Source of the DNA: Tethya wilhelma
Lineage: Eukaryota > Porifera > Demospongiae > Tethyida > Tethyidae
Length of the DNA: 64,000 nt
Direction: 5' to 3'
Assembly: GCA_964030475.1 (NCBI GenBank)
Contig: CAXIPT010000001.1
Location: 14,257,769-14,321,768, forward strand
In this document: positions 26,528 through 39,000 of the stretch, one piece after another
How positions within the stretch are numbered: the stretch's first letter is position 1
Layout: the number at the start of each line of letters is the position of its first letter
The notes under the pieces: generated by a model
Told to the model about the DNA's origin: nothing
Seen by the model: only the letters and a program-made list of their open reading frames with translations
Databases searched by the model: none
Made by a program: the position numbers and the translations under genes

Positions 26528-27744
26528 GCATACCACAGCTATCATAAACATATCCACTCATACACGGAACCTATGACCATTTGTGGATGGTGGAATTTGA
26601 ATGATAACCAAATGAATGCCCAAAGTGAAGAACAACTCCATCTACAACACATTTGCAGCAAATAAAGTGTAAACACATCAAGTTTTATGGCCCACCTTTG
26701 TGTACGTACATGTGATAGCTATTGGTTACCGGTGATCTCTGTATTTAGATTCCACTTACTATATTTGAGAAATAGTTTAATTTATATGATAATTTATGAT
26801 CACGTTCATCCTGCTTTCTTTTGGATTCTCTTCTATAATTGCGGCCTCAACTACTGACACTAGTTCTTTGTTGTCATCATCCATGGAAGCTTCTTAACTG
26901 CTATATTAGGTAAATAGTTTTTCAGAAACCTATTGCACTGTATGTGTTCAGTTTGTGCATGCCTATTGTGCAAGTGTGGTGCTCTGTAATCAATATGTTT
27001 CATAGCTTCATTGTGCTAGACACCACCTAGCTATATACCCTCACACTGCAGATCGATGGTTGAGGGGGGGGAAGAAATTGTGTTTAGAATTTTGTCAGCT
27101 GAAGAGATTGACATTTTTTACACCTTCAATCCTAAGGTTTGGAAAATGTTAAGCTCCTCAATGTGATAACAGTACTCAGTATCCACAGTAACCTAGAGGC
27201 TCTCTTTGTAGAGGTATGTGTTTCTATAAGGATTTTATTAAATCACCCTAGATACCATTGTGTTGTGTTTTTGTTTCTTCATTTCTTGGCTAAGGTTTGG
27301 AATATTTTTAATGGGTGGTCCAATTTACAGTGTTTTTATGGCTGTGTGTGTTGTTGCAAAGGGTTTCAGTGCAACTAGTATAGGGAGGAGGGGGTGGATA
27401 AGAGTGATTGATATGCTTGTTGTGGGGGTGGAGGTGATGCTGGTTTTGGCTCGGCCATGAGCTATTGTACATACTGATTTCACCTACAAAAGGTCGTACT
27501 GAAGGAGTGTGTTGTTGTTGAGTAGGCTTTCACAACGATCAGTGCTTCTTTACTGCTTTTTATGGGTTTTGGGCTTTTTTTATGATGCTTAAGGTTCCTA
27601 TGAAAATTAACTATGTTGGCATACACACATGCATAGCATGTACACACAAACATTGCAGACAAACATGTGGTCTTTTGCAATTTTGTGCAAATATTTACAT
27701 TTTTTGTGTTATAGCCCACTCATTTAGCATACAACTCATACTCA

Positions 27745-27791
<47 letters not shown>

Positions 27792-30700
27792 GAGAGAGTG
27801 AAGCATGATCACTTGTAGCCAATCACAAATACACCCACTCCTCCCACACACGTTGGCCACCCTCCCACGCACACATTGGCCACCTGTATCCACACAGCTC
27901 CTCTGTTAGGTTCCAATGGTATTCAACTGTTTGTGGATGCTGGTGTGCCAGTAGAGGATGGCACGGTAGTTGACCTCCTGAGAGACGTAGTAAAGGAACA
28001 GATTGGTGAAATGATCAAAGAAATGACAGGAACAGTGGAGGACAGGCCACAACAGAGGTAGGGGATGGTGAGAGGAGGAAGAGAGTGAGAGTAGTGGCTT
28101 GTTACATTGGTGAAGAAAGAGGAACACACTTGCTTGCTTACTTGTTTTTGAGAATCTTGGTGCTGAGCAAGTGCAAGCCGATATTATGTGATAGTCCTCA
28201 CACTACGGCTTGATTTTAATAGAGGGATGCCCTTTGTCTATAATTTTAAGCCATTTTTGTTTTGTTGTTGTTGTTGTTTTTGTTTGGGTGTTTTTTTAAT
28301 AGTCAGTTTATTATTTACTAACACTTTTTAATTTAATAATTAATTTTATTAGACCCCTAGCATTAATTTTAATGATTTTCCTCTTGTGGTATTGCAGCTC
28401 TGAGGGTGGTGATGAGCCTAGTGTGGAGGACTACACTCCACCAGAATCAGGTAGTGTGGTTTCATCATCATCCAGCACATCCTCCTCCTCCTCCTCCTCT
28501 GCTACCCCCGTCCTCTCCACCCCTCAACCCACACCCACTCACTCCCCCACGCCCTCACAGGAGCACACACTGGTGTCCGAAGAGCCGAGTGAATCTACAC
28601 ATGTGACAGTTGAGTTGGACACGCCCAGTGCCACACCCCCTCTCAAGAAGAGAGAGCCAATAGAAGAGGAGTTCAGTGAACAAGATACTATATCTACACC
28701 ACAGGTATGTAGTTGACGTACCACTTAGTTGGTAGTGGTCACCAAACCAACATGCTTCAGACTTAGTGTTTGTTATACTTGTGCATTTGATGATCCTGTA
28801 CCTACTCACATCAGATCACTGAAGATGATGCTGACTCATCATTGTCTGAACCAACTGTTCCTCAACTAATGAGTAGGAGCACACCCTCAGCATCTCAAGT
28901 GTCACATGATATCTCCACTCCCTCAGTCACACCCATGTCCGAGCTGCCACACCCACCAGACTCACCACCCCTAACAACAAGTGAAGAGGTAACTCCTCAA
29001 CAACAGCAGAAGCAAACAAAGGAGTGAGTTAACAAGAAATTTGAAAAAAAAAATTGAGGATTATTAATGAGCCTATGTAAAAACAAAAATTATTTCATTG
29101 CATACCAAGAACTATTCACAATGTCATGAATTGTTTTCGTCATCGTTACAAGAGTTATTGCTGTGTTGGCTGGTTGGTTTGCCCTATAGGCCGGTCCTCT
29201 CTGAGAGCTCTTCTTCTACCTCCACGTCTCAGCTCTCCTCTACCAAACCCTCCCTCACAAGTTCTGAATCAACTGACAGAGAGATATCCATGGGGGAATA
29301 CATCCTGAACCGGTCAGTGAAATAAGTATTAATCACTTTTCATTTGACTATGTATCGTTGTGTGAGCACTTGTTTATTTTTTCATCTTTTTTCCTGCACA
29401 TCTGAGCACATGTATGTATCCTTTCTTTCTTCTTTAAGGCGGCCAATTCCTTTTGCACTGAGGAACACCTCAGCAAGTGAAGGGGAGGTACCGTTGTCTC
29501 CTGGCGATGCTAGATGGTACTCCTTGTACGCAGCAAAGATGGGTAAGGTGGGGTTTCACAATTCGGGACATCGCCACTCAAAGAGAGATACCACTGTTGA
29601 AGCATTCATGGACTTGAAGAACACACCTGATCCTTCATCGTCCAGTGATTCATCCCAACTCTCTGACTGTTTGCGGTCAGATTCAAAAGTATGATTAATC
29701 AGTTTGCTTACTAAATGTCCATGATTTATCTGTGCCCCTCTCATGTATTATTCCCATCCTAGGCTCTCAGTGCAGGAGAGGTGCGCAAACCAAAGACCAA
29801 ACAAGGTGCTGATCCCTTCGAAAAGTTTCTCTCAAGGCTCAATGCGGTGACTCCCACACACTCGTCTACTCCAACACGACCTAGTGAAAACACACTCTCA
29901 GAGATGTCCTCTCTCGGTGCGGATGACCCTCGTCTCCCAACAGACCCCTCTCCTCCTCCTCACACCACCACAACCACGGCCGCTGCAGGAGCTCCTGCAG
30001 CTCCTACAGCACATGTAAAACTATCAAAAAGCGTTCCTTATCACAAGAAGTATCCTCTGAGACGGCAGCTTTCACCCGGAGAAGTCCCAAGAGGATCCTT
30101 GTCTGTGCACAGGTCCAGGCAACGACAGAAATATCAAGATGAAAGTGGAGCACAGGTTACATTATCAGAAGGAGAAGTACCTGCTGCAGTACTTGGTAGC
30201 CAGAAGAGCCGCGATAAGACTGATTTGAGAAATGGTGCTGGAGAGGAAGTAGGTGTTGATGCTAAGAAGACAAGTTCTAGCTTGTCAGAGACAGACACGA
30301 CAAAAGAGGACACTGTGAATGAAGTAAGAGATGGTATTGATGTCATTAATGTCTCCAAGCGTAGTTCCAAGTTGCTTGCCAGTAAACCTCACAGCATCAC
30401 TCACACACCATCCACTCAAAGTGACTCTGAAGTGAAACCAGTGCAGTCTGTAAGAGAGACACCCGGACTACTTGTTGTTAGACCTGCAGCAGCAAATCAA
30501 AAGTTTGATATCAATCAAAAGTTGTTTCCAATAAAATCACCACAACATACGGTGAATATCCATACCCATCAAACACTTCATGATTCTGTAGAATTCGATG
30601 TTGAAAAAAAGAAAGGTCCAGTTGTTGTTGAAGATGATGTGAAGATTTCCAGTTTAGAAATATCTGACTCTCCTCCTTTGTCTTCTCTGAGAAATGAGGA

Positions 30701-30917
30701 CTTGCTGCTGCACCCTGCACCTCCAACCATGACAGTCCCCCCTCAATCTAGTACCCCCGGATCCCCTCAGAGGTCCCCCCAGCCCCCTCCCGTCATCACA
30801 ATCCCCAGTGCTGCACTACCAGAGAACTCATCTAGTGATAGTCCCATCAGTGAACAGTTGGCAACTGACATTACTAGTGACTTTGATTTCTCTTCTATTT
30901 CTCTGCCTGGCAACTAG
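7895..30917 (+). CDS. TALPID3-like centrosomal/ciliary protein (KIAA0586 family), C-terminal portion
   Basis: Ten exons join in frame: 7895-8671, 17642-17710, 24897-25087, 25185-25327, 27910-28057, 28398-28704, 28815-29023, 29190-29312, 29439-29688 and 29763-30917 (stop TAG). They total 1123 codons plus stop, and every junction agrees in phase. The diagnostic evidence is the segment IQLFVDAGVP in the exon at 27910, matching vertebrate TALPID3. It is followed in the same order by a TP-rich stretch (TPQPTPTHSPTPS) and by SEGEV-type motifs near the C-terminus. The junction EW-VQQELLARML resembles the QWVEQEIMSRI segment of the human protein. The family acts at the centriole and basal body in ciliogenesis and Hedgehog signalling. 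The N-terminal part, including the essential coiled coil, is not seen here, so the gene is incomplete on the left. Exon 7895-8671 is histidine/proline/serine-rich and low in complexity. The two large introns (9.0 and 7.2 kb) contrast with the 100-300 bp introns at the 3' end and could hide small exons. Confidence 0.85.
9646..9691. repeat. (CA)n microsatellite
   Basis: Uninterrupted CA dinucleotide run in the large TALPID3-like intron, just left of the 1582-bp tandem duplication. Confidence 0.97.
9783..12945. repeat. Head-to-tail tandem duplication, unit 1582 bp, copies look identical
   Basis: Copy 1 is about 9783-11363 and copy 2 about 11365-12945, adjacent and in the same orientation, inside the first large intron. 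All open frames in copy 1 recur in copy 2 at +1582 with identical translations, and I saw no substitution. A 146-codon antisense frame is carried in each copy (10837-11277 and 12419-12859) but matches no family I know. Recent duplication or assembly duplication. Confidence 0.9.
18425..19377. repeat. Diverged tandem duplication, ~473-bp unit with internal CA tracts
   Basis: Copy 1 (18425-18897) and copy 2 (18898-19377) are direct repeats. Unlike the other tandem duplications they differ: the (AC)n tract is longer in copy 2, and there is a C/G substitution (AAAGATCAAAG versus AAAGATGAAAG). Each copy ends in an unusually GC-rich block of about 180 bp (from TTCGGCTGCCACGAG to CACACTGCTGTATTG). 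Copy 2 runs directly into a further CA tract at 19378-19409. Confidence 0.9.
19539..19841 (-). mobile_element. tRNA-like SINE-type element flanked by 15-bp direct repeats
   Basis: On the minus strand about 19648-19559 reads as a degenerate tRNA. There is an A-box-like TGGCTCAGTGGTAAGC, then a perfect T-arm CTGGG-TTCAAAT-CCCAG containing a B-box-like GGTTCAAATCC, and about five of seven possible acceptor-stem pairs. The same 15-bp sequence (ATATCAAAGGGAAAA) sits at 19539-19553 and 19827-19841. It looks like a target-site duplication around a 273-bp insert. The tRNA-like part lies at the 3' end of the minus-oriented insert, not the 5' end usual for tRNA-derived SINEs. Related copies occur at about 61086-61175 and 60808-60850. 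Confidence 0.55.
24247..24279. repeat. (GT)n microsatellite
   Basis: Pure GT run inside the second large intron of the TALPID3-like gene. Confidence 0.95.
25088..25184 (+). repeat. Intron consisting almost wholly of (GT)n and (GA)n tracts
   Basis: This 97-bp intron of the TALPID3-like gene begins GTATGATGTGTGTATG and continues as GT repeats (about 25096-25134) and a GA tract (to about 25153) before the acceptor AAACAG. The donor itself merges with the repeat. Confidence 0.85.
25328..27909 (+). other. Intron of the TALPID3-like gene rich in GT/CA repeats
   Basis: A 2.6-kb intron with matching flanking phases (1 and 1), so no exon is missing by phase. Just past the donor lies an imperfect GT/TATG array (about 25338-25450). 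A pure GT run sits at about 26484-26526 and a CA run at about 27746-27790, close to the 3' splice site. An open frame near 27.14-27.21 kb ends at a GTATGT, but it would not keep the reading frame. Confidence 0.65.
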
Positions 30918-30971
30918 CTAACACATTTCTGTGCTGTGAAAGTTTAAATAATTATTACAAGAGTATACTGT

Positions 30972-30977
30972 AATAAA
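30972..30977 (+). terminator. Polyadenylation signal AATAAA of the TALPID3-like gene
   Basis: AATAAA lies 55 bp after the TAG stop and 109 bp before the WDR75 start codon. A second, weaker CAATAAA occurs near 31050. This makes the intergenic space extremely short (168 bp, stop to start). Confidence 0.6.
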
Positions 30978-31085
30978 TGAATGCTAGTGGACTGCAGTAT
31001 GTTGCATGTTCCTTGCATGAAACTTGGAAATGGTCGCTAATTTTACTGGCCAATAAACCCACGTGGACAACTATTTTGTGAGAAA

Positions 31086-31791
31086 ATGGATGTGGAAGGC
31101 TCTCTGAAGGTTTTTCAGCTAGGTGGTGAAGATTTGAATACATGTAAAGTTCAGTTTTCAAAGGAAGGAAAGTAAGTCAATGGTGGATTGTGTGATCAGG
31201 TGAACGTTGTGGTGACTAGCTATGTCTGGTTCAACACTAAAATCCCTCCAGGTGGATGTTCGTTTGCTGTGGTTGTCATGTGAAGGTGTTCAGTTATGGA
31301 TCCAAACAAGTGGTGTACACTCTCACTCACCATACAGCACCTGTTACTGCCACAGCACTTAACCCTAAGAATCATCTACAGGTATAGTATCATGCAGACA
31401 GGCTGAATTAATTAATATCATTGTGTGTGTTGCCTGTGAATTTGTATAATATAAAAATATAGCTGTTATCAAGTTCCTTGGATGGGCACTTAGCTCTTTG
31501 TGACTACACAGATGGATCATTGTTGAGAGTTAGTACCTGAAAATACAGCTAATGGTTTTGACACACTATAGTGAGTTCATTCCTTGATGCTCTTTTCACA
31601 GGTTGTTGATTTTTCCACTCCATTGTACAAGTTTGGGATTAGACCAGGCAACCACGAACCAAGTTTATTCTTCATCACAATGATAAATGATGGTATGTAT
31701 TATGATGCTCACTAGATGCTAGCCTAACTGTAGTAGCCTGTCTCCCACAAAGCGGGCAAAACTAACTTGTAACCTCTTCAATCCTCTCTCN

Positions 31792-31832
<41 letters not shown>

Positions 31833-34800
31833 GCTGATATGGTCTTGACTAGTCTACCCAGTCAAGTTGTCAGTGAGAGAACACCTGAAGTTGCTGCTAG
31901 TGAGCAGCTCTCTGATGCCCAGCAATACCTTCGATTAGGAAAAGTGGCCCCTTCATTTTCATTCACTTATGAGGTATATATAGTGATCATTGTGTGACAC
32001 CAAGTGGTTTATGTTTTTGTGAGTTGCTTTTACCTCAGGGTTCCTGTGTAGTGAGCTATAGAAAAAAGACTCTCTTGGTGTACAATCTCAACACAGACAC
32101 TTACTGCAAGTGAGGAAATAAATAAACCTATCATTCCACTATCATCAGTAGTCCAGTATGCTTCTTCATACTGCATGTGTGTTCCTCTTGTTGCTATGGA
32201 TGTAGCTATCGCTCTCACCACACCATAACAGCAGTGGACTGTCATCCAAGCAAGATGTGCATAGCAACAGGCAACGCATTAGGAGCGATAGAGCTGTGGT
32301 GAGTTGTGCATGCTGCATCTCAGAAGTTTGAAGCACTAAGTTTTATGAGCCTTTTCCATTTTAAATTGATCCCATGCAGGTATGATTTTGGTCAGCCAAA
32401 CTCCAAAGTGGTGACTACAACTTTTCATTGGCATGCACACAGAGTGGCTGATGTGTGTTTCACAACTGATGGTAACCAGATTTATACTTAATACTCGACA
32501 TGAATGGCTACGGAAATTAAATTATTCTGTCAACTGTACAAAAACTTCGCCATTCTCATGACATGCACATGGTTCCATGTACTCAGAGATGTGTATGTCA
32601 ATGCATGTATAACAGGAACCTATCTATTGTCTGGTGGAGATGAGTCCGTGCTGGTTCTGTGGCAGCTGGACACACACAAGAAGCAATTCCGTCCTCGCCT
32701 GGGCTCCCCCATCACCAAACTGGCCTGCAGTCCCGATGACAAGTACTTCACTGTCTCCCTTCAGACCAACGGTACCCACATTGCAGTATTGCTTAATACT
32801 ATGAGTTATTTTGGTTATGATTGTGGCACTGGTGTGTCTAATGTTATCTCTCCAGTTGTCCGGTTGGTGTCTGGTTTGGATACTGCAGTGGAGTACACTC
32901 TTGGTGGACTGAGGAAGGCCTACACACAGAATATCTCTGAGAATGGGATCAAAACTGGTCTGGTTTTATGCCCCCGGTCTAATTCACTGGTTTTAAACAG
33001 CTCACCTGGGTTTCTCCAGTTCTATGACCCAAAAAATGACACTGTACTAAATGAGGTATAAGCTTGAATGTTTGTAACATGGTCAGCTTAGTTTGTATCT
33101 ACAGTCCATGTGATTATTTAACACTTTGTTTGTCTCTGATATAGTTGGATGTGACCAACCTCAACTATGTCTCTCGGCCAGAGAGTGCTCCTCTTGCTCT
33201 CACTACTGTTGACCATGCTGCCTTCTCTCCTGATGGACAGTGGCTAGCTACTGTAAGTAGTACATGTAGCATGGATCTCACTCCTAGACCTCCATTAGCC
33301 TCCTTCCCAGCCATTGTTCTTGAATTAGTGGTTTTTAATTTTGACAACCTTTACCGGTAAAAGTGCGCCTACACTGTAAACAGAATATACAACATACTGC
33401 ATGGTGGAAATGCAAATTTTATACAACCAGTTAAAGCACACCAAAATTTTTATCATAGTTTTTCCATGTTGTACAGATGGTGCTTACTCATATTGCATGC
33501 AGAAGTTTAAATTTTGTAGTTTTAGTGTTTATAATAAAGTTGAACAGTGTAATATTATGAAAAATATGAAAATTTGTACTTTCTTACTACACAGTATTTA
33601 CACAACCTGAATATATGTGGGTGCATGTTTTGATTTAGAATTACTTACCCTATATGAGCATACAATGTCATGAACTGTTAACATCATATATATTATTCTG
33701 TACCTTTTTCTTTCTGTCTATAGGTTGAGAGGAGAGATGATGGAAAGACTGCATCGGAATTGAGAATGAAGTTTTGGGAGTTCAGCACCAGCCATCAAAC
33801 GTCAGTGCCTTTCCTTAGCTACCTTAGAGTAGAGGTTCCTAACTGAATGTCAATTCCTTCTCTTGTTGCAGTTATGTGTTGAACACGTGTGTGGATCCAC
33901 CCCACAGCCAGCAGATCACTGGTCTATCCTTTCAACCTCACAAACGTCACTCCATCTCTTCTGGTTCAAGTAGCCGTCCAACTCTTATCAATACCCACCA
34001 TGTTCACCACATGGTAGTCACTACAAGTGTGGATGGCAAGTTTAAGATGTGGGTTCTTGTGGATGAGGAGGAGGAGGTTGAAAAAGAGGAGAAAGATAAA
34101 GGGAGTCAGTCATCTTGGGCTTGCCGCTCCGTTGGTTACTATCACAACTTACCTTGTCTTGGTGGTGTCTTCTGTCAAGATGGTTCACTGTTGGCCCTCA
34201 ACTTTAAAAAGGTCAGGTGTTATTACTTAATATTATTATTGAGTATCAATGTGGTTATGTCTCGGTCCATCTTCATCATTTTGTGTGCGTGTGCATTACA
34301 GACTCTGACAATTTGGGATCCTTATTTGTGTGAGCTACTGAAGACGTTCAGTACCCCATTCCCTGATGAGGAAATAATGTGAGCATTGATCTTTTAGCAT
34401 TTGTGTAGGCTTCTCAATTATTTCTGTCAGTAGTCATTATTTGACAAGCTCTATCACTCTCACGATGCCCGTGCAGACATGTTGTTTTTGGGAGTGAGTC
34501 TTCTTCTCAGTACCTAATGGCTACAACTGCCCACCACCTTCAAGTGTGGAATCTACTGACATGCAATGGTAAGTTAGTTCTGCCATGGATATTATGGTTC
34601 TGTAATCATGAGCTATAATATCCATGGCTCTGCATACATGTTATGTTGAATTACATGATATAATAAAGTTGAACAGTGTAATATTATGAAAAATATGAAA
34701 ATTTGTACTTTCTTACTACACAGTATTTACACAACCTGAATATATGTGGGTGCATGTTTTGATTTAGAATTACTTACCCTATATGAGCATACAATGTCAT

Positions 34801-35956
34801 GAACTGTTAACATCATATATATTATTCTGTACCTTTTTCTTTCTGTCTATAGGTTGAGAGGAGAGATGATGGAAAGACTGCATCGGAATTGAGAATGAAG
34901 TTTTGGGAGTTCAGCACCAGCCATCAAACGTCAGTGCCTTTCCTTAGCTACCTTAGAGTAGAGGTTCCTAACTGAATGTCAATTCCTTCTCTTGTTGCAG
35001 TTATGTGTTGAACACGTGTGTGGATCCACCCCACAGCCAGCAGATCACTGGTCTATCCTTTCAACCTCACAAACGTCACTCCATCTCTTCTGGTTCAAGT
35101 AGCCGTCCAACTCTTATCAATACCCACCATGTTCACCACATGGTAGTCACTACAAGTGTGGATGGCAAGTTTAAGATGTGGGTTCTTGTGGATGAGGAGG
35201 AGGAGGTTGAAAAAGAGGAGAAAGATAAAGGGAGTCAGTCATCTTGGGCTTGCCGCTCCGTTGGTTACTATCACAACTTACCTTGTCTTGGTGGTGTCTT
35301 CTGTCAAGATGGTTCACTGTTGGCCCTCAACTTTAAAAAGGTCAGGTGTTATTACTTAATATTATTATTGAGTATCAATGTGGTTATGTCTCGGTCCATC
35401 TTCATCATTTTGTGTGCGTGTGCATTACAGACTCTGACAATTTGGGATCCTTATTTGTGTGAGCTACTGAAGACGTTCAGTACCCCATTCCCTGATGAGG
35501 AAATAATGTGAGCATTGATCTTTTAGCATTTGTGTAGGCTTCTCAATTATTTCTGTCAGTAGTCATTATTTGACAAGCTCTATCACTCTCACGATGCCCG
35601 TGCAGACATGTTGTTTTTGGGAGTGAGTCTTCTTCTCAGTACCTAATGGCTACAACTGCCCACCACCTTCAAGTGTGGAATCTACTGACATGCAATGGTA
35701 AGTTAGTTCTGCCATGGATATTATGGTTCTGTAATCATGAGCTATAATATCCATGGCTCTGCATACATGTTATGTTGAATTACATGATGTTCTCTATTTT
35801 AGTGGTATGGTGCCTCAAGACCAAAGTAGACTGTCTAGTGAGTGATCCATTTGGTCACTTGGGAGCTGCTTTTGTACCTTCTGATGACAACACAACTACC
35901 AACTGTAAGATTATCTATTTGTGAGCTTCAGATTTTTTTCATTTTCTCTTTGCTCC

Positions 35957-36004
<48 letters not shown>

Positions 36005-39000
36005 AGTATATATCTTTGATCCTTCCTCACCAAACCCTCTGAGTACATATGACTCTGTCAGCACCAAGAAGATTCACTCAGCCATCTTTGTCCCACCTTC
36101 TGATGGCTGTGCAAAATCAACTCTTCATTTCATGGATGACGACCAGGTCAGCTTCATGCATGAGCAAGATGGCCTTGTTTTGTTGGAAGTATTAGCTTAA
36201 GTTACTGACTTGTTTTGTAGCTTCTCTATGCACTGAAGGATGAGAAGAGTGAAGAGGAGGGAAGAGCAGAGAATAGGAGCTACCAGGATGAGGAGACATC
36301 TTCTAAGAAGGCCTTCCTTGAAATCTTTGGGGATGGAAAACGAAGTGAGCATACTGTGAATCAATAGCTGACATGAAGTCACAGAGGAAGCCTGCATGCT
36401 AGTCTATTGAGCTAGACCCTCCTCCTTCATCACATAGTATGCGCTTTTATATACTTTCAGCTGACCTGGGATCTGTGAAGAAGGCTCCTGTTGGTCGAGG
36501 TACCCACACTCTTCTTAAGCCCAACTCATCCCTGCTGAGTGCCCCTCCTCATGTCTTGCCTCCAATGAGCTCTCTTTGTCAACACTTCATGAAGACACTC
36601 CTACCTCCTCGAGCTCATCAGTCTTCTTCAGAAGACAACACTAGTAGTGTGGATGAGGAAAGTGAGGATTCAGGTACATACATAATACCAAGAGTGTATA
36701 CTAGTAAGTAGCCTCATTCCCTAGCAAGCTCTCCACTTAATTCCTTTCAATGAATAAGAAATTGTTCCATGCAGAAGGGGAAAGCCTGGGCCCGCATGAT
36801 ATTGAATTGCAGTCTCCACTAAACTGTATTCTTAAGGACCTGTGTCAATATACAAGTGCTGTTTTAACATTTTTGACTTTCTATGATACCATATAGCGGG
36901 AAATTTTCATGGGGGGAAATTTTGCGTTTTCGTCTTGAATAGAAATTCGCGGAGAAAATTTTTGTGGATTGCTTTTCAACAATACGTGACGACCACATAC
37001 CTTACAAATTTCGTGGGGGAAAATTTTCGCAGAAAGCTGCCAAACCATGAAATTCGCAAAAATTTTCCCCCACGAAAATTTCCTACTGTACAGTAGTGCA
37101 TTTGTCAAGAAAAAAATATGTCAAAATAGCACAAAAACAAAAAGCATGCTATAATATTGACACAGTTCATTGGACAAACATAGATATTTAACTACCGTAT
37201 AATGAGAAATTTTGTGGGAGGTTTAACTTTCGCGGTTTTCGCAGATCATGATCCATCTGTGAAAGTTTTTATCTGCAAAATTCTCCGTAACGTACAGCCG
37301 TATGGGCTCCTACAGCTCATTCACAAAAGTTAAAATGCAAAATTTGGACCCCCTCCCCGTTTACAAACATGGTTGTTTCAAGTTATCACTTCCACGCATC
37401 ATGATCAGAGCATGGTTAAAGTATGTAGAAACATGTACACTGTAAAATGGCACTAAATTTCTCTTTTTAGACCTCGAAAGATACTACCGTATAGCAGGAA
37501 ATTTCCGTGGGATGCAAATTTTCATTATTTTTGTGACTGATCCCTGAGTAACGAAATTTCCCCTCCATAAAAATTGTTTCTAAGGTTGAAGTTCACTATG
37601 CTTGCCACGCGCATGTTGTCAATTAGTCTGGTGTATCCAGACCCTTTACATGCGTGTTATAGAGTGCGTGTGTAAATTTCAAATGATATATTTTGATGCC
37701 AGATTTAAATTTTGATTAAAATCATCAAAAACCATGCATGGCCTTTGGTCAAGTGCGATTTCGACAAAAATTACCATTTTCCAATTTTACAAGTAAACCA
37801 TATCATTTGAAAGCTCTCATCACTCTGACCACAGTGGTGCCAGTCCCATCTCAATAGGACCTTTCTAGGCTGAGATAGGCCTGGTAATGTGTTGCTGGGT
37901 TCTTGGTTTCTCATCACGTATGATGGTTTTAGGTTCTTGGTTTTTCATCACTGTATGATGGTATAAGTTCTCAACACATTATCAAGAATATCTCAGCCTA
38001 GGAAAGTCGTATTGAGCTGGAATTGGTACCATTATGATCAGCACAAAGAGATCTTTCAAATGGTATGGTTTATTGCCAGATTTGAATTTTGATGAAAATC
38101 ATCGAAAACCATGGATTATATAGCCTTTGGTCAGGTGCGATTTTGACAAAAATTACCATTTTCCAATATTACAAGTAAACCATATCATTTGAAAGCTCTC
38201 ATCACTCTGACCACAATGGTGCCAGTCCCATCTCAATACGACCTTCCTAGGCTGAGATAGGCCTGGTAATGTGTTGCTGGGTTCTTGGTTTCTCATCACG
38301 TATGATGGTTTTAGGTTCTTGGTTTCTCATCACTGTATGATGGTTTAGGTTCTCAACACATTATCAAGAATANNNNNNNNNNNNNNNNNNNNNNNNNNNN
38401 NNNNNNNNNNNNNNNNNNNNNNNNNNNNNNNNNNNNNNNNNNNNNNNNNNNNNNNNNNNNNNNNNNNNNNNNNNNNNNNNNNNNNNNNNNNNNNNNNNNN
38501 NNNNNNNNNNNNNNNNNNNNNNNNNNNNNNNNNNNNNNNNNNNNNNNNNNNNNNNNNNNNNNNNNNNNNNNNNNNNNNNNNNNNNNNNNNNNNNNNNNNN
38601 NNNNNNNNNNNNNNNNNNNNNNNNNNNNNNNNNNNNNNNNNNNNNNNNNNNNNNNNNNNNNNNNNNNNNNNNNNNNNNNNNNNNNNNNNNNNNNNNNNNN
38701 NNNNNNNNNNNNNNNNNNNNNNNNNNNNNNNNNNNNNNNNNNNNNNNNNNNNNNNNNNNNNNNNNNNNNNNNNNNNNNNNNNNNNNNNNNNNNNNNNNNN
38801 NNNNNNNNNNNNNNNNNNNNNNNNNNNNNNNNNNNNNNNNNNNNNNNNNNNNNNNNNNNNNNNNNNNNNNNNNNNNNNNNNNNNNNNNNNNNNNNNNNNN
38901 NNNNNNNNNNNNNNNNNNNNNNNNNNNNNNNNNNNNNNNNNNNNNNNNNNNNNNNNNNNNNNNNNNNNNNNNNNNNNNNNNNNNNNNNNNNNNNNNNNNN

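Noticed and set aside
27136..27212. Possible extra TALPID3-like exon ending at GTATGT
   Set aside because: The neighbouring exons already join in phase (1 to 1) and give a continuous homologous protein. Inclusion would break the frame or need another exon.
28406..28606. Proline-rich open frame overlapping the TALPID3-like exon
   Set aside because: Out-of-frame reading of the Ser/Thr/Pro-rich coding exon 28398-28704.
34027..35359. 67-codon frames inside WDR75 exon 13 and its copy
   Set aside because: Alternate-frame shadows of the real exon.
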